From: Nymphaea colorata
Taxonomy: Eukaryota; Streptophyta; Magnoliopsida; Nymphaeales; Nymphaeaceae
Assembly: GCF_008831285.2 (NCBI RefSeq)
Contig: NC_045145.1
Coordinates: 24,180,802 to 24,244,801 of the forward strand
Length of the DNA: 64,000 bases
Direction: 5' to 3'
In this document: positions 46,338 through 58,107 of the stretch, piece after piece
How positions within the stretch are numbered: position 1 is the stretch's first letter
How the letters are laid out: each line of letters opens with the position of its first letter
Made by a program: the position numbers and the translations under genes
The notes under the pieces: model-generated
Databases searched by the model: none
What the model was told of the DNA's origin: nothing
What the model saw: only the letters and a program-made list of their open reading frames with translations

Positions 46338-48026
46338 GATAGTTAAGGGTTTGTTAAGGATTGAAGGTTTCAAGTAAGTGGGCAATCTTTCAAAAGCCCT
46401 ACCTTAAAAAATATGCACAAGAAAGCAACACTTTGTAGCTTCACCAGGCAATCTTTCAAAAGCCCTACCTTAAAAAATATGCACAAGAAAGCAACACTGA
46501 TCTCTCTCTCTCTCTCTGTAATATGTGATATAAACTTTAAATTATTTGATTTCCTCAGCGCTTGCAGGCTGCAGCCCCACAAATTTCCATATCTTTCCTC
46601 TTGCGACCACAAAAGGGGGAAACGCAGCTTCCAGTTCATTCACTTCCATTTTCCAAAATATTTTCCTTTTATAGACGACAGACTTAGATTTTGGGGAACT
46701 GCTTGACAGTTTACCTCAAACTAAGGCGCGTTTGAAATGGTCAAAACATCTTAACGTTCTTGGGTCAGGTCCACCTACATCCACAAAAGCAGTGATTCGG
46801 GTTTCATGATGTTGCCCTATATAACTGGACCGAGATCCACTCAAGTTCAACCATTGAATTAAGCTTTTAGAATGAGCTCCATGGGGCATACACCCCCCAC
46901 GGAGACCCCAAGAATCTCTGCCCCTGATTTCTCGACTTTTCATTCACACTCGTTGGATTGATAGATAAGATATTTATACAAAGCTGCTGAACGCACATCT
47001 GATCAAGAAGATGAGGTAATTAACAAAATCTCCATACCACAAGAGCATGATATATAATTTGATACAGACAGAAACGTAACATCGGCTATCAATCTCGTCA
47101 ACTTTAGCCATCTTATATGTTAGATCCACCTACATCTTGTGGGTTCAGATGTCGTTTTGAGTCAACATCTGATTATTCTTGAGTTTGAATCCAAGCTTAA
47201 ATTTAAACGGATGCACTTGTTTGTTTCTAGTCTAGTATTACGAAATTAAGTCTGATACTCACCGCTCTTGTTTCATAATTATATTCTCCCAAATTCGAAT
47301 TTTAGATCATTTTCGTTGTTTATTTTCATTTTCATCCTATCAATTCCTAACTATTGGCTCGTACTAGTAAAGATGTCAATATATCCAGCTTGAATCTGAT
47401 ATCTGTCCGAACCATTCTGAAAAAATCAGATATAAAAAAAATTAATATCCAATTCGGATTCAGGTTCAAATATACATAAATGTCTGATTAGATTCATATT
47501 TGGATTCCGATCAGATTTAGTTTTTAAAAAATATCTTCTATTCAATGCCCTACATTTTGAAAATGGGTTGGATTTGGTTCAAAATTCAGATTTGGATTGC
47601 AAAAATCAGATTCTGATTGTTAAATTGGATTTCAATTTTGGATTATGATGTGACTTTTCTTCATTTGTGTTTAAATCTGAATTTGAATCCGAGTAGAGTA
47701 CCAAAAAAGCAGATACGGTTAAGAGGACAACCAATTTGAATCCGATATTGACAAGCCATGTGCCATCGCCATTCCACCATGCAAAAGCCGAACTTGAGCC
47801 TGCCTTAGTTGCAGTAAGTATTACTTATTCCCTTGAACAATGGTTTTAACTTCCTGACTTGTTTTAGCCTTTTAATGACGCTAATGGCACCAGAGATGTT
47901 CAGCATTTCCCGACTGCCAATGATCAATTCAAAATTGTCAAAAGCTTAGCTGTGATATGGTTACTCTTTTTTTTTTCCCTTGTAAACGTTGGGTACATAA
48001 TGGTTTCTTTAATATGTTTCATGGAC

Positions 48027-48030
<4 letters not shown>

Positions 48031-48115
<85 letters not shown>
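48031..48115. repeat. (AT)n microsatellite, about 42 repeats
   Basis: Uninterrupted AT dinucleotides over about 85 bp, inside segmental copy B and absent from copy A. Confidence 0.98.
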
Positions 48116-48118
<3 letters not shown>

Positions 48119-48353
48119 GAATGCCACTAGTGCAAAAAAAAAAAAATTATGATCCACCTGCCGGTCATTAAGTGGAAGCAAATCATACATACAACATTAG
48201 CTTAATTTGGCCTTTTTTAATGCACATACAACATCATCCCTAGTGCATGAAGAAAAGAAATGAGATCATGAAGCTCCACCATTGGTTAGTGACAGAGGAG
48301 GCAGCACAATTCATGCTAAAACCCCATCCATTTTGGTAGAGGATCAAGGCAGC

Positions 48354-48360
48354 CATATAT

Positions 48361-48409
<49 letters not shown>
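48354..48409. repeat. (AT)n-(TG)n microsatellite
   Basis: A short AT run passes into about 43 bp of TG repeats with one interruption (ttg). It lies about 240 bp from the preceding AT tract. Confidence 0.95.
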
Positions 48410-48410
<1 letters not shown>

Positions 48411-50400
48411 CATTGAAGGAGAATATGATGGTCTACATAGCAATGACACGAAGGACAATGATTACGTGCAAATTTTTTATCTTACATGCAGATCATCGGT
48501 TGAGAAAACTTGTATTTGTCTTCATTAGATTATAGAGGTTAACCTCGAGAGACATGTCATGACCTGCCAATACAAGATATGACTGTTCGTAGTGCATTTA
48601 CAAGAGGTAATTAGATCAAGGACTAGATTGTTAATTCAATGTCTAATTTATTAAATAGCATCTGGTTCCTAAATGCATTCGAAAAAACATGCCTTCGTTT
48701 TGGAAAAAAATCATTTAAAATAAATGTGAATCTTCATAAGTTGAGAACAAGAAAGCTCCATGTGAGTTACATGATCAAGATCTTGGTTTCGTAAAGGTCA
48801 GAACTCGGGTTTGACCAATTAGGGTTAAGGTTCTATTTGGTTCTAAAGATCTGGGACATGGCCCTAGAGTCTTAACCGAATGAAGAACCGATATTTTGAT
48901 CCAAAATCCTGGGATTTGTGATTGATGTTCTTAATGTCCAGTTTATGGTGACACATTAAATCTACTTATATTTCCATGGTTTGGGTTATGGGTCAGCACA
49001 ACTCTAGGGTTTCATCAGTTCTGGACTTCAATAATTATTATCATTAGATATTGGAATTAGGGTTTCACGAGACAGGCTGGCATGGGGTTTAACTAATATA
49101 GGGTTTTGATTAGGAGGCATACTTGTGGGTTATACTGGTCATAGTTGGACCTTAGAATAAAATTCACATGTAGAATCAACTTAGGGTTATGTCTTGTTCA
49201 TGCATGAACAAGGATGAAGCCAAAGTTTTGAAAAGGTTTAACGTTTCATAATTATTTTGGAAAACCACGATTTTAAAGTGTGTTCAATGAGAGGTCAAGG
49301 GAATTAAGGTTTTCCTATATATACCACGGCTATTGTTAAGTGCATACTGCTGATCCCATTCAGAAGCACTTCTAAATTAAGAACTGTGATGTATGCTCCA
49401 CGCCTGCGAACCATATTGCGTTATATAAATCAGGTGCATATGCATGTCTACGTCTAGATAGTTATTAAAGAAAGGAAACAATATGCATGTGGGAATGCAG
49501 ATGAATAGAAACATAAACTAAACTGAATGAAAAACAGGGAAGAGAGATGCATACCTGACTTCCACGTACAAGAGGGGAGGAAAAATTCCAAAATGTATAT
49601 GCAAATTTTGAAAATTTTAGTTTAATGTGTATACAAATTTTGAAAAATTTGATTTCAGCATCCGTTAAAATTTTGAAACCATAGTTCAGCCCATGCAGCA
49701 AAAAATTCTTGGCTTCAAGAGGTGATCACTTTCATAGATTCTCAGAGATAAGAATTTCTCCTCCAGAATAAATACATGACTAAACTTTTGAGCTTCGAAA
49801 CCAAGCTCCCCCTTAGACCTTGCCTTAGATATTTAAACTTAGGGAATATTGCACATTTAAGCATATTTTGGAAATATCTTTTATATTTCAATCATATTTC
49901 AAGTTCTAATGCTTGGGAATTGATCTAGACATGTATCAGAAGGAGTTTTGAAAAAAAGATAGAGTTCTGCTGATGAAATTGGAGAGAAGTTAATGCAAAT
50001 ATGTAACCTAGAAAATGTTAGTCAAATTAAAGAGAATATAGTTGCACATACAATGTGCATGAAAATGGCGCCAAGCTCAAGGCATTCAGTTTAAGATATC
50101 CGGATATTGGATCCAGGTTGAGATCTGGGATTCAGAGTGTTGTATGGATCCAGTGAAAGTTCGAAGACAATGGATTATGGAATAGGGTTTTGAGTTCATA
50201 GTTCTACAATGAAGTTCCAGATCTGAAGAGATTAGACTTGTAGATTTGCAATATGATATTGAGATGTAGATTGGAGATCTGGAGCTGTGAATATGGGGTA
50301 TGTCCAACTCCAATCTAGACTCAGTCTAGGCTTGGTGGGTTTGAACTCACTCGGCTTAGTTCATACTAGCTCAAGCTAGGTTAGGTTCTGGGTTAATTAT

Positions 50401-51415
50401 TCTATGTTCAACTGCGCTTGTTTCTAAGCTCAGGATTTCGTGCATGAGCAAGACTTGGGTACATGTGGCTAGAACTTAGGTTTACAAGAAGAACTGACAT
50501 ATAATGCAAGGATTAAAGTTGGATAATTTTGTCCCTTGCATGAAAACCAATTTCTGACACCTGTGTGGGCGGTCCGACCATGTCCCGTCGTGGACAAACA
50601 TGAAATCTAGCTATGTCAATGGTGAGGAGCCGTATTATTAGCATATATAGTTGCAGATGGTGATCAGCATATACTGATCTCTGATACATCATGTAACTGT
50701 CTAGATGGCGAGCTAGGTTGTCAAATGAAACACTTTATAACTATTACGTAAATATGATAGAACATTTTTTAAGGCATTCCATGAATTTGCCTCGATCTTT
50801 AAACAATGTAAATAAAACAGTTTCATTCTTCTCTGTTTGCTAAACAGACCCATTAGGTCCGCATGAGTTTCACCGCTCAAAGTTTATGGGTCATAGATTT
50901 TGGAGGTGCTGGCGGCATACTACATGGCACGCGAGTGGTAGATTAATGTGCATCGTGTCCCTTCAAATAATGAATACGATTTTTCAAGTGCCAAGAATTT
51001 GGTGCGGTTCTTTCATTCCCAGTTCACTCTTCCCCGAGTCCTTCCGAAATATGGGACTCATTCAGCATGTAGCTGATCATTGAGACATCAACTAATACTG
51101 ATCATTGAGACATCAACTAATAAGTAACTTCAACATGACTGATTTCTCCGTTTCCTAAATTTTGACAGCGTGAAATATAATTTTTCAAATTCTATGGTAG
51201 GCTAAACTACAATTCTACAATTCCAAAAAATCACAAAAAATGATATTTTTCCTGAAAATATGGTATTTTTAAAATTTTTATTAATATATATATTATATTT
51301 TATTATAATTAATTATATATATATTATTTTATATTAAAAATATATTTTTAAATTTAATCGTGCCAGGCAGAGGGTCGAGTTTTTCGAATCGAGTCGAGCG
51401 CGGGCTGGCCCGATA
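50401..51415. other. Intergenic DNA with an inverted copy of the 10.3-10.4 kb repeat
   Basis: 50820-50940 matches 10310-10420 on the opposite strand (ctgtttgctaaacagaccca; gctggcggcatactacatgg). A 24 bp unit (gatcattgagacatcaacta...) is duplicated near 51070-51120. 51230-51360 is extremely AT-rich and similar to 51480-51598 inside the next element. Confidence 0.6.
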
Positions 51416-51721
51416 TAGGGGTGGACACCAGGCCAGGCCACCGTCAGCCCAATGGTTCCGCTCGGGTTGGCCCAGCCCGTTAATACTTAAAAAATATTTC
51501 TTATTATTTTTAAATTTAATAATATGTATTTTATTATTAAAAAATATATTTTATATTAAAAAATTATTTCATAGTTAAAAAAATATTTTTTTATTATAAT
51601 CGTGCTGGGCTAGGTCAGGCCGGGGCCTGGGCTTCAGCCGGGCCCAAGCCCAAGTTTTGGGCCCATCAGGTCGACTCGGACCCAGTTTTGAGGGGCCGGC
51701 CCGACGTGATGCCCACCCTTA
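51416..51721. mobile_element. hAT-like MITE with GC-rich ends and AT-rich core
   Basis: The left end is TAGGGGTGGACACCAGGCC; the right end, read inversely, is TAAGGGTGGGCATCACGTC. Flanking octamers gcccgata and gctcgatg agree at six of eight positions, a decayed duplication at best. No coding content. Confidence 0.55.
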
Positions 51722-51874
51722 GCTCGATGCCTAGACTTACGAGCAAGACCTCTCTTCATATTTTAAAAACTTTAAAGACCCAGTTTTGAGGGGCCGGCCC
51801 GACGTGATGCCCACCCTTAGCTCGATGCCTAGACTTACGAGCAAGACCTCTCTTCATATTTTAAAAACTTTAAA
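51679..51874. repeat. Tandem duplication, 98 bp unit, two copies
   Basis: The unit starting gacccagttttgagg occurs at 51679 and 51777 and the two copies are essentially identical. It covers the right end of the hAT-like element plus its flank, so it post-dates that insertion. Confidence 0.95.
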
Positions 51875-51952
51875 AATTTATATGTAAATTTCATAATCAG
51901 CTCTGCCGCTAAAGGAGCGCCAAAAACAGTGGCAAGGTCACAACACAGTAGG

Positions 51953-52330
51953 TAGGGCTGCAAATGAGTCAAGTCGGGCTCATGTTGAGCCAGCTCAGTG
52001 TACAATCAACTCAAAACACTCAAGCTTAAGCTCAGCTCAAACTTCGTAGAACGGGCTTGAGCTTGATAGCTAGAGCTTGACTCACTTAACTTGTTTATGT
52101 TAAGTCTGTCTCATTAACTTGTTTATGTTAAGTCTGTCTCACTTTTTTAACTTGTTTAACTATTGTCTCATCGTATTTCAGCATTAGTAGTCCCACTCAA
52201 GTTTAAACGAGTTGCGTTCTTATAACTCGAACTCATCTCACTTAACATTGCGAGCATGCATTTGCAGTTGAGTTTTCTACTCATTGTGCTGCCTTAGCTG
52301 CAAATGCATAATGTAACGAGAAACTGAAGC
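51953..52330. mobile_element. Terminus of a TAGGGCTGCA-type element
   Basis: TAGGGCTGCAAATGAGTC at 51953 matches the inverse of the end at 62685 (TAGGGCTGCACACGAG). The following text iterates ctcaagctcaagct-like words, similar in style to 22125-22345. A roughly 30 bp internal duplication (cttgtttatgttaagtctgt) lies at about 52090-52140. The right end is not defined. Confidence 0.4.
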
Positions 52331-55300
52331 CCGAGAGATGACCCTCCGGCACCATGTTGGCGCTATAAATACAAACCATGTCCTCGCTGCCAGAGATGAC
52401 GATTACTGGCGAGGTGAGATTACGATAAGTTACTGGTGCTGTCGACGGTCGGAAACTCAGTTAGTAGCATGAAATAAAGCAACGGCGGTGGCTCTTGCGT
52501 CAGTGTCGCTTTCATGAACTCGATGCCTCGGGCTTAGATAATAGATAGTCCACCGCTCGATCTTGTCCCAGTTGATTCACCAAGTCATTAGCGAGAGGCT
52601 AAGCCATCCTGATTTCTTGACTCACTGTCTGGGCCAACTAAGCTGATTACTCTCCAAAAGAAAGGGTATGATATTATTAAAAAAGACGTGCAAAATAACC
52701 AAGTTAAAATATTACTAAATCACTGGATATATATGTAGCTGTTTCCAATTTTGAAGAACTCGACGCAAACGATGATGCAATCTGAATGTTTTTACTTTGA
52801 AAATGGAGAAGGGGAATGCATATCAGCTCAAAATCATGCTATCAATGAATTGTATAATCTACTTAATCAACAAGTTTTGTGAGAACGGAGAAGGAAATGC
52901 CAAAAAGTTCTACTCACTTCAGTCGGAAAAGGAGTTAAGTCGAATGTTAAGTATGCTTTCTGATGTGTTGAAAGTACGCGTATTGATTGGATGTGCTTGT
53001 CTGATGTGAGAGTGCCTTGTGGGCTGAAAGTATAGGACCGGTGGGTGGATGTTAAGAGATTCAAATTGGATGTATACTGCACCATATCCATTTTGACTTA
53101 CATCTATACATCCGGATTCCAATTAATATTTGAATTCACTTGAAGAAAAATCTAACCACATTTGAATCCAAATCCAAAATCCAAAAAACAAATTCATAAT
53201 CTGAATCTGACTTTTAGTTTAACATTGGAATCGCAATCCGAATCCGAATCCAAATTCATCTTTTCAACCAAATCCAAACCGTATTATAAGCATCAAGTAT
53301 CGTTAACATGTTTATTTAAAGCTATATTAGGTCTGATCTGAATCCGAATCTAGTCGATGTTTGCATAATCCTGAATTTTTATCTAAATCCAATATGATGA
53401 CATTTCTTTGTAGAAAAAAAAAATTTGTGTTTGTTGCACAAGAAAAAATTACCACTATGAATCTTGTTACCATTGTGTTTCCAACGGTTACAAAGCAACA
53501 AGAAAGCGCGTCTCTAATACACCAAAACAACAAGTGAAAACTAATGCTTCATATTACTTACATTAGAATAATCACTAAAAAAATAATCGACAAACAAAAT
53601 TTTAAATGATTCAACAACCATGATTGGATCCAAATAATTGCCCAATTCTTAAAAAAGGTGACATAAAATGTTTCCTTTACCATTGAGATGATGTGATCTA
53701 GGCCCATACGAATCCATCACTTTTATGATCAAATAAAGTTTTCATCAGCTAGCACTTTAATGTTACAAGTCTTTGAATAAAAGCATTCATACTAATATGG
53801 ATTTCAGTTCAAGAGTGTTATGGTACACCTCTGGAGCATATATTAAAAATAAATTCATTTTCATAAAAGAAGCCAACAAAACCTAGTCCAATAGCAATAT
53901 AGAATTATTTGGATCTAGAAAGACAATAGATATCACACTTTTATTGGATCCAAAAAGCAAAGTTTATAACATACATTGGGTCAAATACAAACAAGATATG
54001 GATTTTAACCAATATCCAAAAGAATTATAGAGATGGATATGAATCTATCATGTGCCAAGCCTGTTACGGGTTGAATATCCCCTTGTCTAAGAGTGTTTAT
54101 TTACACCTCCCGATATATAATAATATAACCGTTCCTTTCATGCTTAACCGTTCCTTTAAACTAGGATGAACATAATATATTCTTTTTTAATGTTTGTTCA
54201 GATAATATTTAAGGAGCAAAAGAAATTCATCCTTTAGCATTCTGGTGCTATTCACATTAAATATGTACAACTCAATTTTTAGAATGTGATAAAATCATTA
54301 GATCTAAAAATCAATGACAATATATTCAGATCCAATATAAGCCGGATGTAGATCTTAAACAAAAGATCTAAACAAATTAAGCCAAATCGTCCTCCAAAAG
54401 AGTACATTGTTACAATCAGATCCTAAATGGAAATAAAAAAATTCATGTCATATCTACCATGGACCCAAAAGTATGACAAATATCCATGAAGCAAACATGA
54501 TAACAAATAGTTGAACCAATATATACGAGATATGAATTTTTAACTAATATCCAAACAAATTCAAATATGAATATGTCATGAACCAAACTGAATACAAACA
54601 TGGCTCTTAAGTAACAATTAGATCAAAAGCAAAATTCCTAATGGCTATATGGACTCAAATCATACCAGTATGGATTCCGATCATACCATCATGGATCCAA
54701 ACACAATGATATCCACAATAGTATCAATACGTATTTAAACAAGAAAAAAGATCCAATTTGAAATACGATAAGACCATGTTTCAACATAAGTTAGATAAGA
54801 TTTTAGTTAGCGCCAGAAACATAAACACAGTTTATACCGCCAGTATTTTCTAGCTAGCATTGAGCCCCGTAATGTACAGTCCTCTCTATGTGGCTCTCAC
54901 CCAACATGCAAGTGGAATCAATTGCCAACAAGGAGCCGTATACCAGAATTTAGTTGGAAACAAATTTTCTCAAATCCGCGGGATATTTTTCAATCACTTT
55001 TAACAATTTTCTATAAGTTTCCTAAGGTAAAGCTTATAGAAATTTAACCCTGTTTATGAAGACCATAAAAATTGTTGGGGTGTCAATATAATTTTTAAAG
55101 TTCTTGGATAAATACCTCTTTTCTTGATCTTTTTTTATTTTTTTATTCATCGCTTTTTCTCTCCTCTCATTTCGACCGTTCCCCTTTTTTTTCCTCAGCT
55201 ATTTTCCTTTCTGTAGTAGTGGTTGTTCTCGGAAACCAGCGACCGGTGAGAGTCCACAAATCACCAGAAGAAATCATTACAGGCATCATAAAAGCCTAAT

Positions 55301-55796
55301 TGAACATGCAGGTTTGCTGCTTTTGAATTATTTTTTTTCCAAAATTCAACAACCCGAGGTGGTTTAATTCTAGTTATTTAGTAATTATGTTTCATTAAAT
55401 GTAGTTCATTTATCTTACTATCGCTATCAACTAGAATTTTGAATTGCATAATCAAATTCTATCCCAGGGTAAGCATTTGGTGTTAATAAACTTATTCAAC
55501 CAAATTATATTTTTAGAAAAATTTCATTCTATTTTATATTTTTAATGAAATAACTAGTACAGATCTAATATTCTTGCCATTTACAACTTCATATGCAATC
55601 TATTATAAGTCTGTGGTCTCTATAATCGAGCTTATAATTTGATGTTAGAACTGACATTTTTTTTTCTTAAATGTAAAAGATACAAAACGAGAAACAATGA
55701 AAGCTTCATTTCAGTAGGGAAAAATCTAGTGATGCTAGACCAACCTTCTCCTGTTGCAGGCTTCTGTGTGTTGAACAGCAACTATGGAATATCAAT
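52331..55796. other. AT-rich intergenic DNA
   Basis: 52793-52910 resembles 1011-1130, and 53060-53400 is a degenerate gaatccgaatc-type repeat of the 7.2 kb MITE family. The rest (53.4-55.8 kb) is AT-rich without a supportable gene, RNA or terminal-repeat pair. Confidence 0.45.
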
Positions 55797-56671
55797 TAGG
55801 CTTGGGCACCGGGTCAGGCCGCCGCTGGGTACCCGGTACCCATCCCGGCTCGGGTCCGGGTACTTGTTTTACCTCATCGGGTTATAGCCCGCTGTGTCCG
55901 GCCCGGCCCCGCCCGACATCATAAACGGGCCGGGTCTGGGTTGTTGGGACACGTTAGGTCGCGATTTAAAATTTTTACAAAATCAATTTAGGTATTTAGG
56001 GTTTTGCTGTGTGTTGGGTAGGGATTTAGGGTTTTGCTGTTCGTTGGGTAGGCCTTGGCGCCGCCACCGTCGTCGCACCGCCGGTCTGCCATCAGTGCCG
56101 TCGACCTCCAATCCACCACCGGCGCTGGACTAACAAGGTTGGGGGCACTTTTCACCTCCCATCGCAGCATGTAAGATCAGCCCCAAATGCCCTCCACTGC
56201 TTCAAAACAACGATTCATTACAAATCATTTCTTTATTGTTGATCGACTCACCATCGCAGCATCGCTCTCTACATTGTACAATTGATGATGTTGGGGTCCT
56301 GGGGATGATGCGTTTGCAGGTTGGAAGGGAAAGTGGCAATAATGACGGAAGAAGCAAGAGGGATCGGGCAGACCACCGTGGAGCTCTTCCACCATCCACA
56401 GCTTCCTCTACTCCCACTTTCAACCTCGCCCCCGCGCGCTTTGGCCTCCTCGACATCATGGTCAACAACGCGGGAGTGAGCAGCGCAGGGGATCACCATG
56501 ACATCTGAAAGGTCGACCGGCGTCTTCTTGGGATAGACCTTGCCACCGGGGTCTTCTAGGAATAGACCCTGCCCGGCCCGGCCCGACCCGGTAGTTAACA
56601 AACGGGCCGGGTCGGGCTTCGGACGTGGTTGACCAGGCCCGGTACCGGACCCGGCCCGTTGCTCAGGCCTA
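55797..56671. mobile_element. hAT-type element carrying a gene fragment, perfect 8 bp target duplication
   Basis: The left end is TAGGCTTGGGCACCGGGTC; the right end, read inversely, is TAGGCCTGAGCAACGGGCC. ATATCAAT flanks both sides (55789-55796 and 56672-56679). The 875 bp body holds two telo-box-like repeats (atttagggttttgctgt, about 55996 and 56030), a GC-rich coding-like stretch and a short-chain dehydrogenase piece at 56437-56508. No transposase is seen, so movement would have needed a partner element. Confidence 0.88.
56437..56508 (+). pseudogene. Short-chain dehydrogenase/reductase fragment captured by the hAT-type element
   Basis: The plus frame reads RFGLLDIMVNNAGVSSAGD, then HHDI and a stop. 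L-D-I-x-V-N-N-A-G is the classic SDR motif that stabilises the central beta sheet next to the NAD(P) site. The wording is closest in style to plant ABA2/secoisolariciresinol-dehydrogenase-type SDRs. The nucleotide-binding Gly motif and the catalytic Ser-Tyr-Lys residues are absent. Only about 24 codons are clear; upstream codons of the open frame (from 56236) are not alignable by eye. Confidence 0.65.
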
Positions 56672-57478
56672 ATATCAATAAACAGGTTATTTCCATATTT
56701 TTTTTTTCACTCTCATGAAGAAGATGATGATAAGGGTGAGTTCAATATCTAAACATTATGTGACAACCGGAGGGGATAGCTGGAAAGCTTAGGCAACAGG
56801 TTGGACGTTACAACCTGATGTAGCATCCTCAACTTGTGACTGTTCACGTTGAGAAGCATAAGACACGTATTGTTAAATAACTTTTAACATGTAACAGTTA
56901 TTGTACAAAACATTTTGGTAGGGAAGCATTTAATCACATAAGAGGAGGTCATGTCGAATAAGTGGTGCCTTGGACTGGGTTCTTTAATTCCTTCTACCAC
57001 CAGTGTTTAAAAGTTCACTGAGCCAAACTCATTGACTCGGTTTGACTCTGGAATCTTGTAAGTTAACCCTCTAAGGAGACTCGGTTTTTGTTAAAACTCA
57101 AAACTCGTTTGACTGTGTAATCCTGTGATAAATTCTGTATTTCCTAATTAACAATATCATTTGCTTATTAATTACTTATTTTTTTATTGGGATTTTCTAA
57201 CTTATTGAAATATAAGAATTTAGAATTATTGTTCATTTATTAAAGTTACGTGTTACAAATGAAAAGATAAAAACAATTAACTTCATGTACGGTGTATTTA
57301 TTTCAAGTTTTAGGACATTGGACTCTTTACTTTTGGATGTTTGGTTTTATATAATATTGACAAACATGTCGAATTTATTAGCCATTAGATATAGCTGTAG
57401 ATGTTGGATATATTAATGTTAGTGTTTGGTTTTTATTGACTTATATTGGTTCTTGCACACTTTTAACTTTTTTTTTTT
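56672..57478. other. Intergenic DNA without a recognisable gene
   Basis: AT-rich; no coding, RNA or repeat structure found. Confidence 0.4.
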
Positions 57479-57743
57479 GAAAGGTGCAATTATAGATCTT
57501 TCTATCAATTTCTTGTTATCAAATGACAAATTATATATTGTTTTTCTTTTAAAACTAATAGTTGACAAAATCCAGTCCAAGTCACTGAATTGACTCCCCC
57601 CCCCCTTTTTTTGAAAGGTGCAATTATAGATCTTTCTATCAATTTCTTGTTATCAAATGACAAATTATATATTGTTTTTCTTTTAAAACTAATAGTTGAC
57701 AAAATCCAGTCCAAGTCACTGAATTGACTCCCCCCCCCCCCCC
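57479..57743. repeat. Tandem duplication, 134 bp unit, ending in C tracts
   Basis: gaaaggtgcaattatagatc starts at 57479 and again at 57613. Both units end in actgaattgact followed by a run of about 10 and about 15 C. The copies are identical apart from the tract length, implying a recent event or an assembly artefact at the homopolymer. Confidence 0.93.
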
Positions 57744-58107
57744 GAGTGACCAATCAATAATGAACTTAGTCGAGTCCCAAGCCATTGAATTTAAATCATA
57801 GATCGGTTTTTTTTCACTGCAAGCCCTCGGTGCTCCTTTATGTTGAACACTCTTGGTGACATAATGTTGTTTGTTCTTGGTTGAATAAAGGAAGATAGGA
57901 GAAGATAATTAATTAGCTCTGCACCGCCGTCGTCAGGTTTAGTTAACTCAAGAAAACAGCGCAGCACACCACGGCCCAGAACTTTTCATGAGGTACATCT
58001 GAATTTTAAATTGGAGGCTCTATTTAATTTTTTTTAAAAATTAAACAAAAAAGAACAAAAGGTTGTATGGTTCAAGAAAGCACAAATCCCAAAATATATT
58101 ATTGAAT
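57744..58107. other. Intergenic DNA without a recognisable gene
   Basis: Nothing coding is seen. The word ccaaaatatattattgaatca near 58090 pre-echoes a word that recurs within the duplicated block at about 58200. Confidence 0.35.

Larger units (their letters stand above)
46338..50400. repeat. Segmental duplication, copy B (partner 4083-5760)
   Basis: Collinear with 4083-5760 but about 2.4 kb longer, owing to insertions that include the microsatellites at 48.0-48.4 kb and a degenerate gaatc-rich MITE-like stretch at 47376-47760. A local 53 bp unit (gggcaatctttcaaaagccc...) is duplicated at about 46380-46490. No gene recognised. Confidence 0.8.

Noticed and set aside
51230-51360. Replication origin or matrix-attachment site from extreme AT content
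   Set aside because: AT richness alone is not evidence; the same text recurs inside the neighbouring element.
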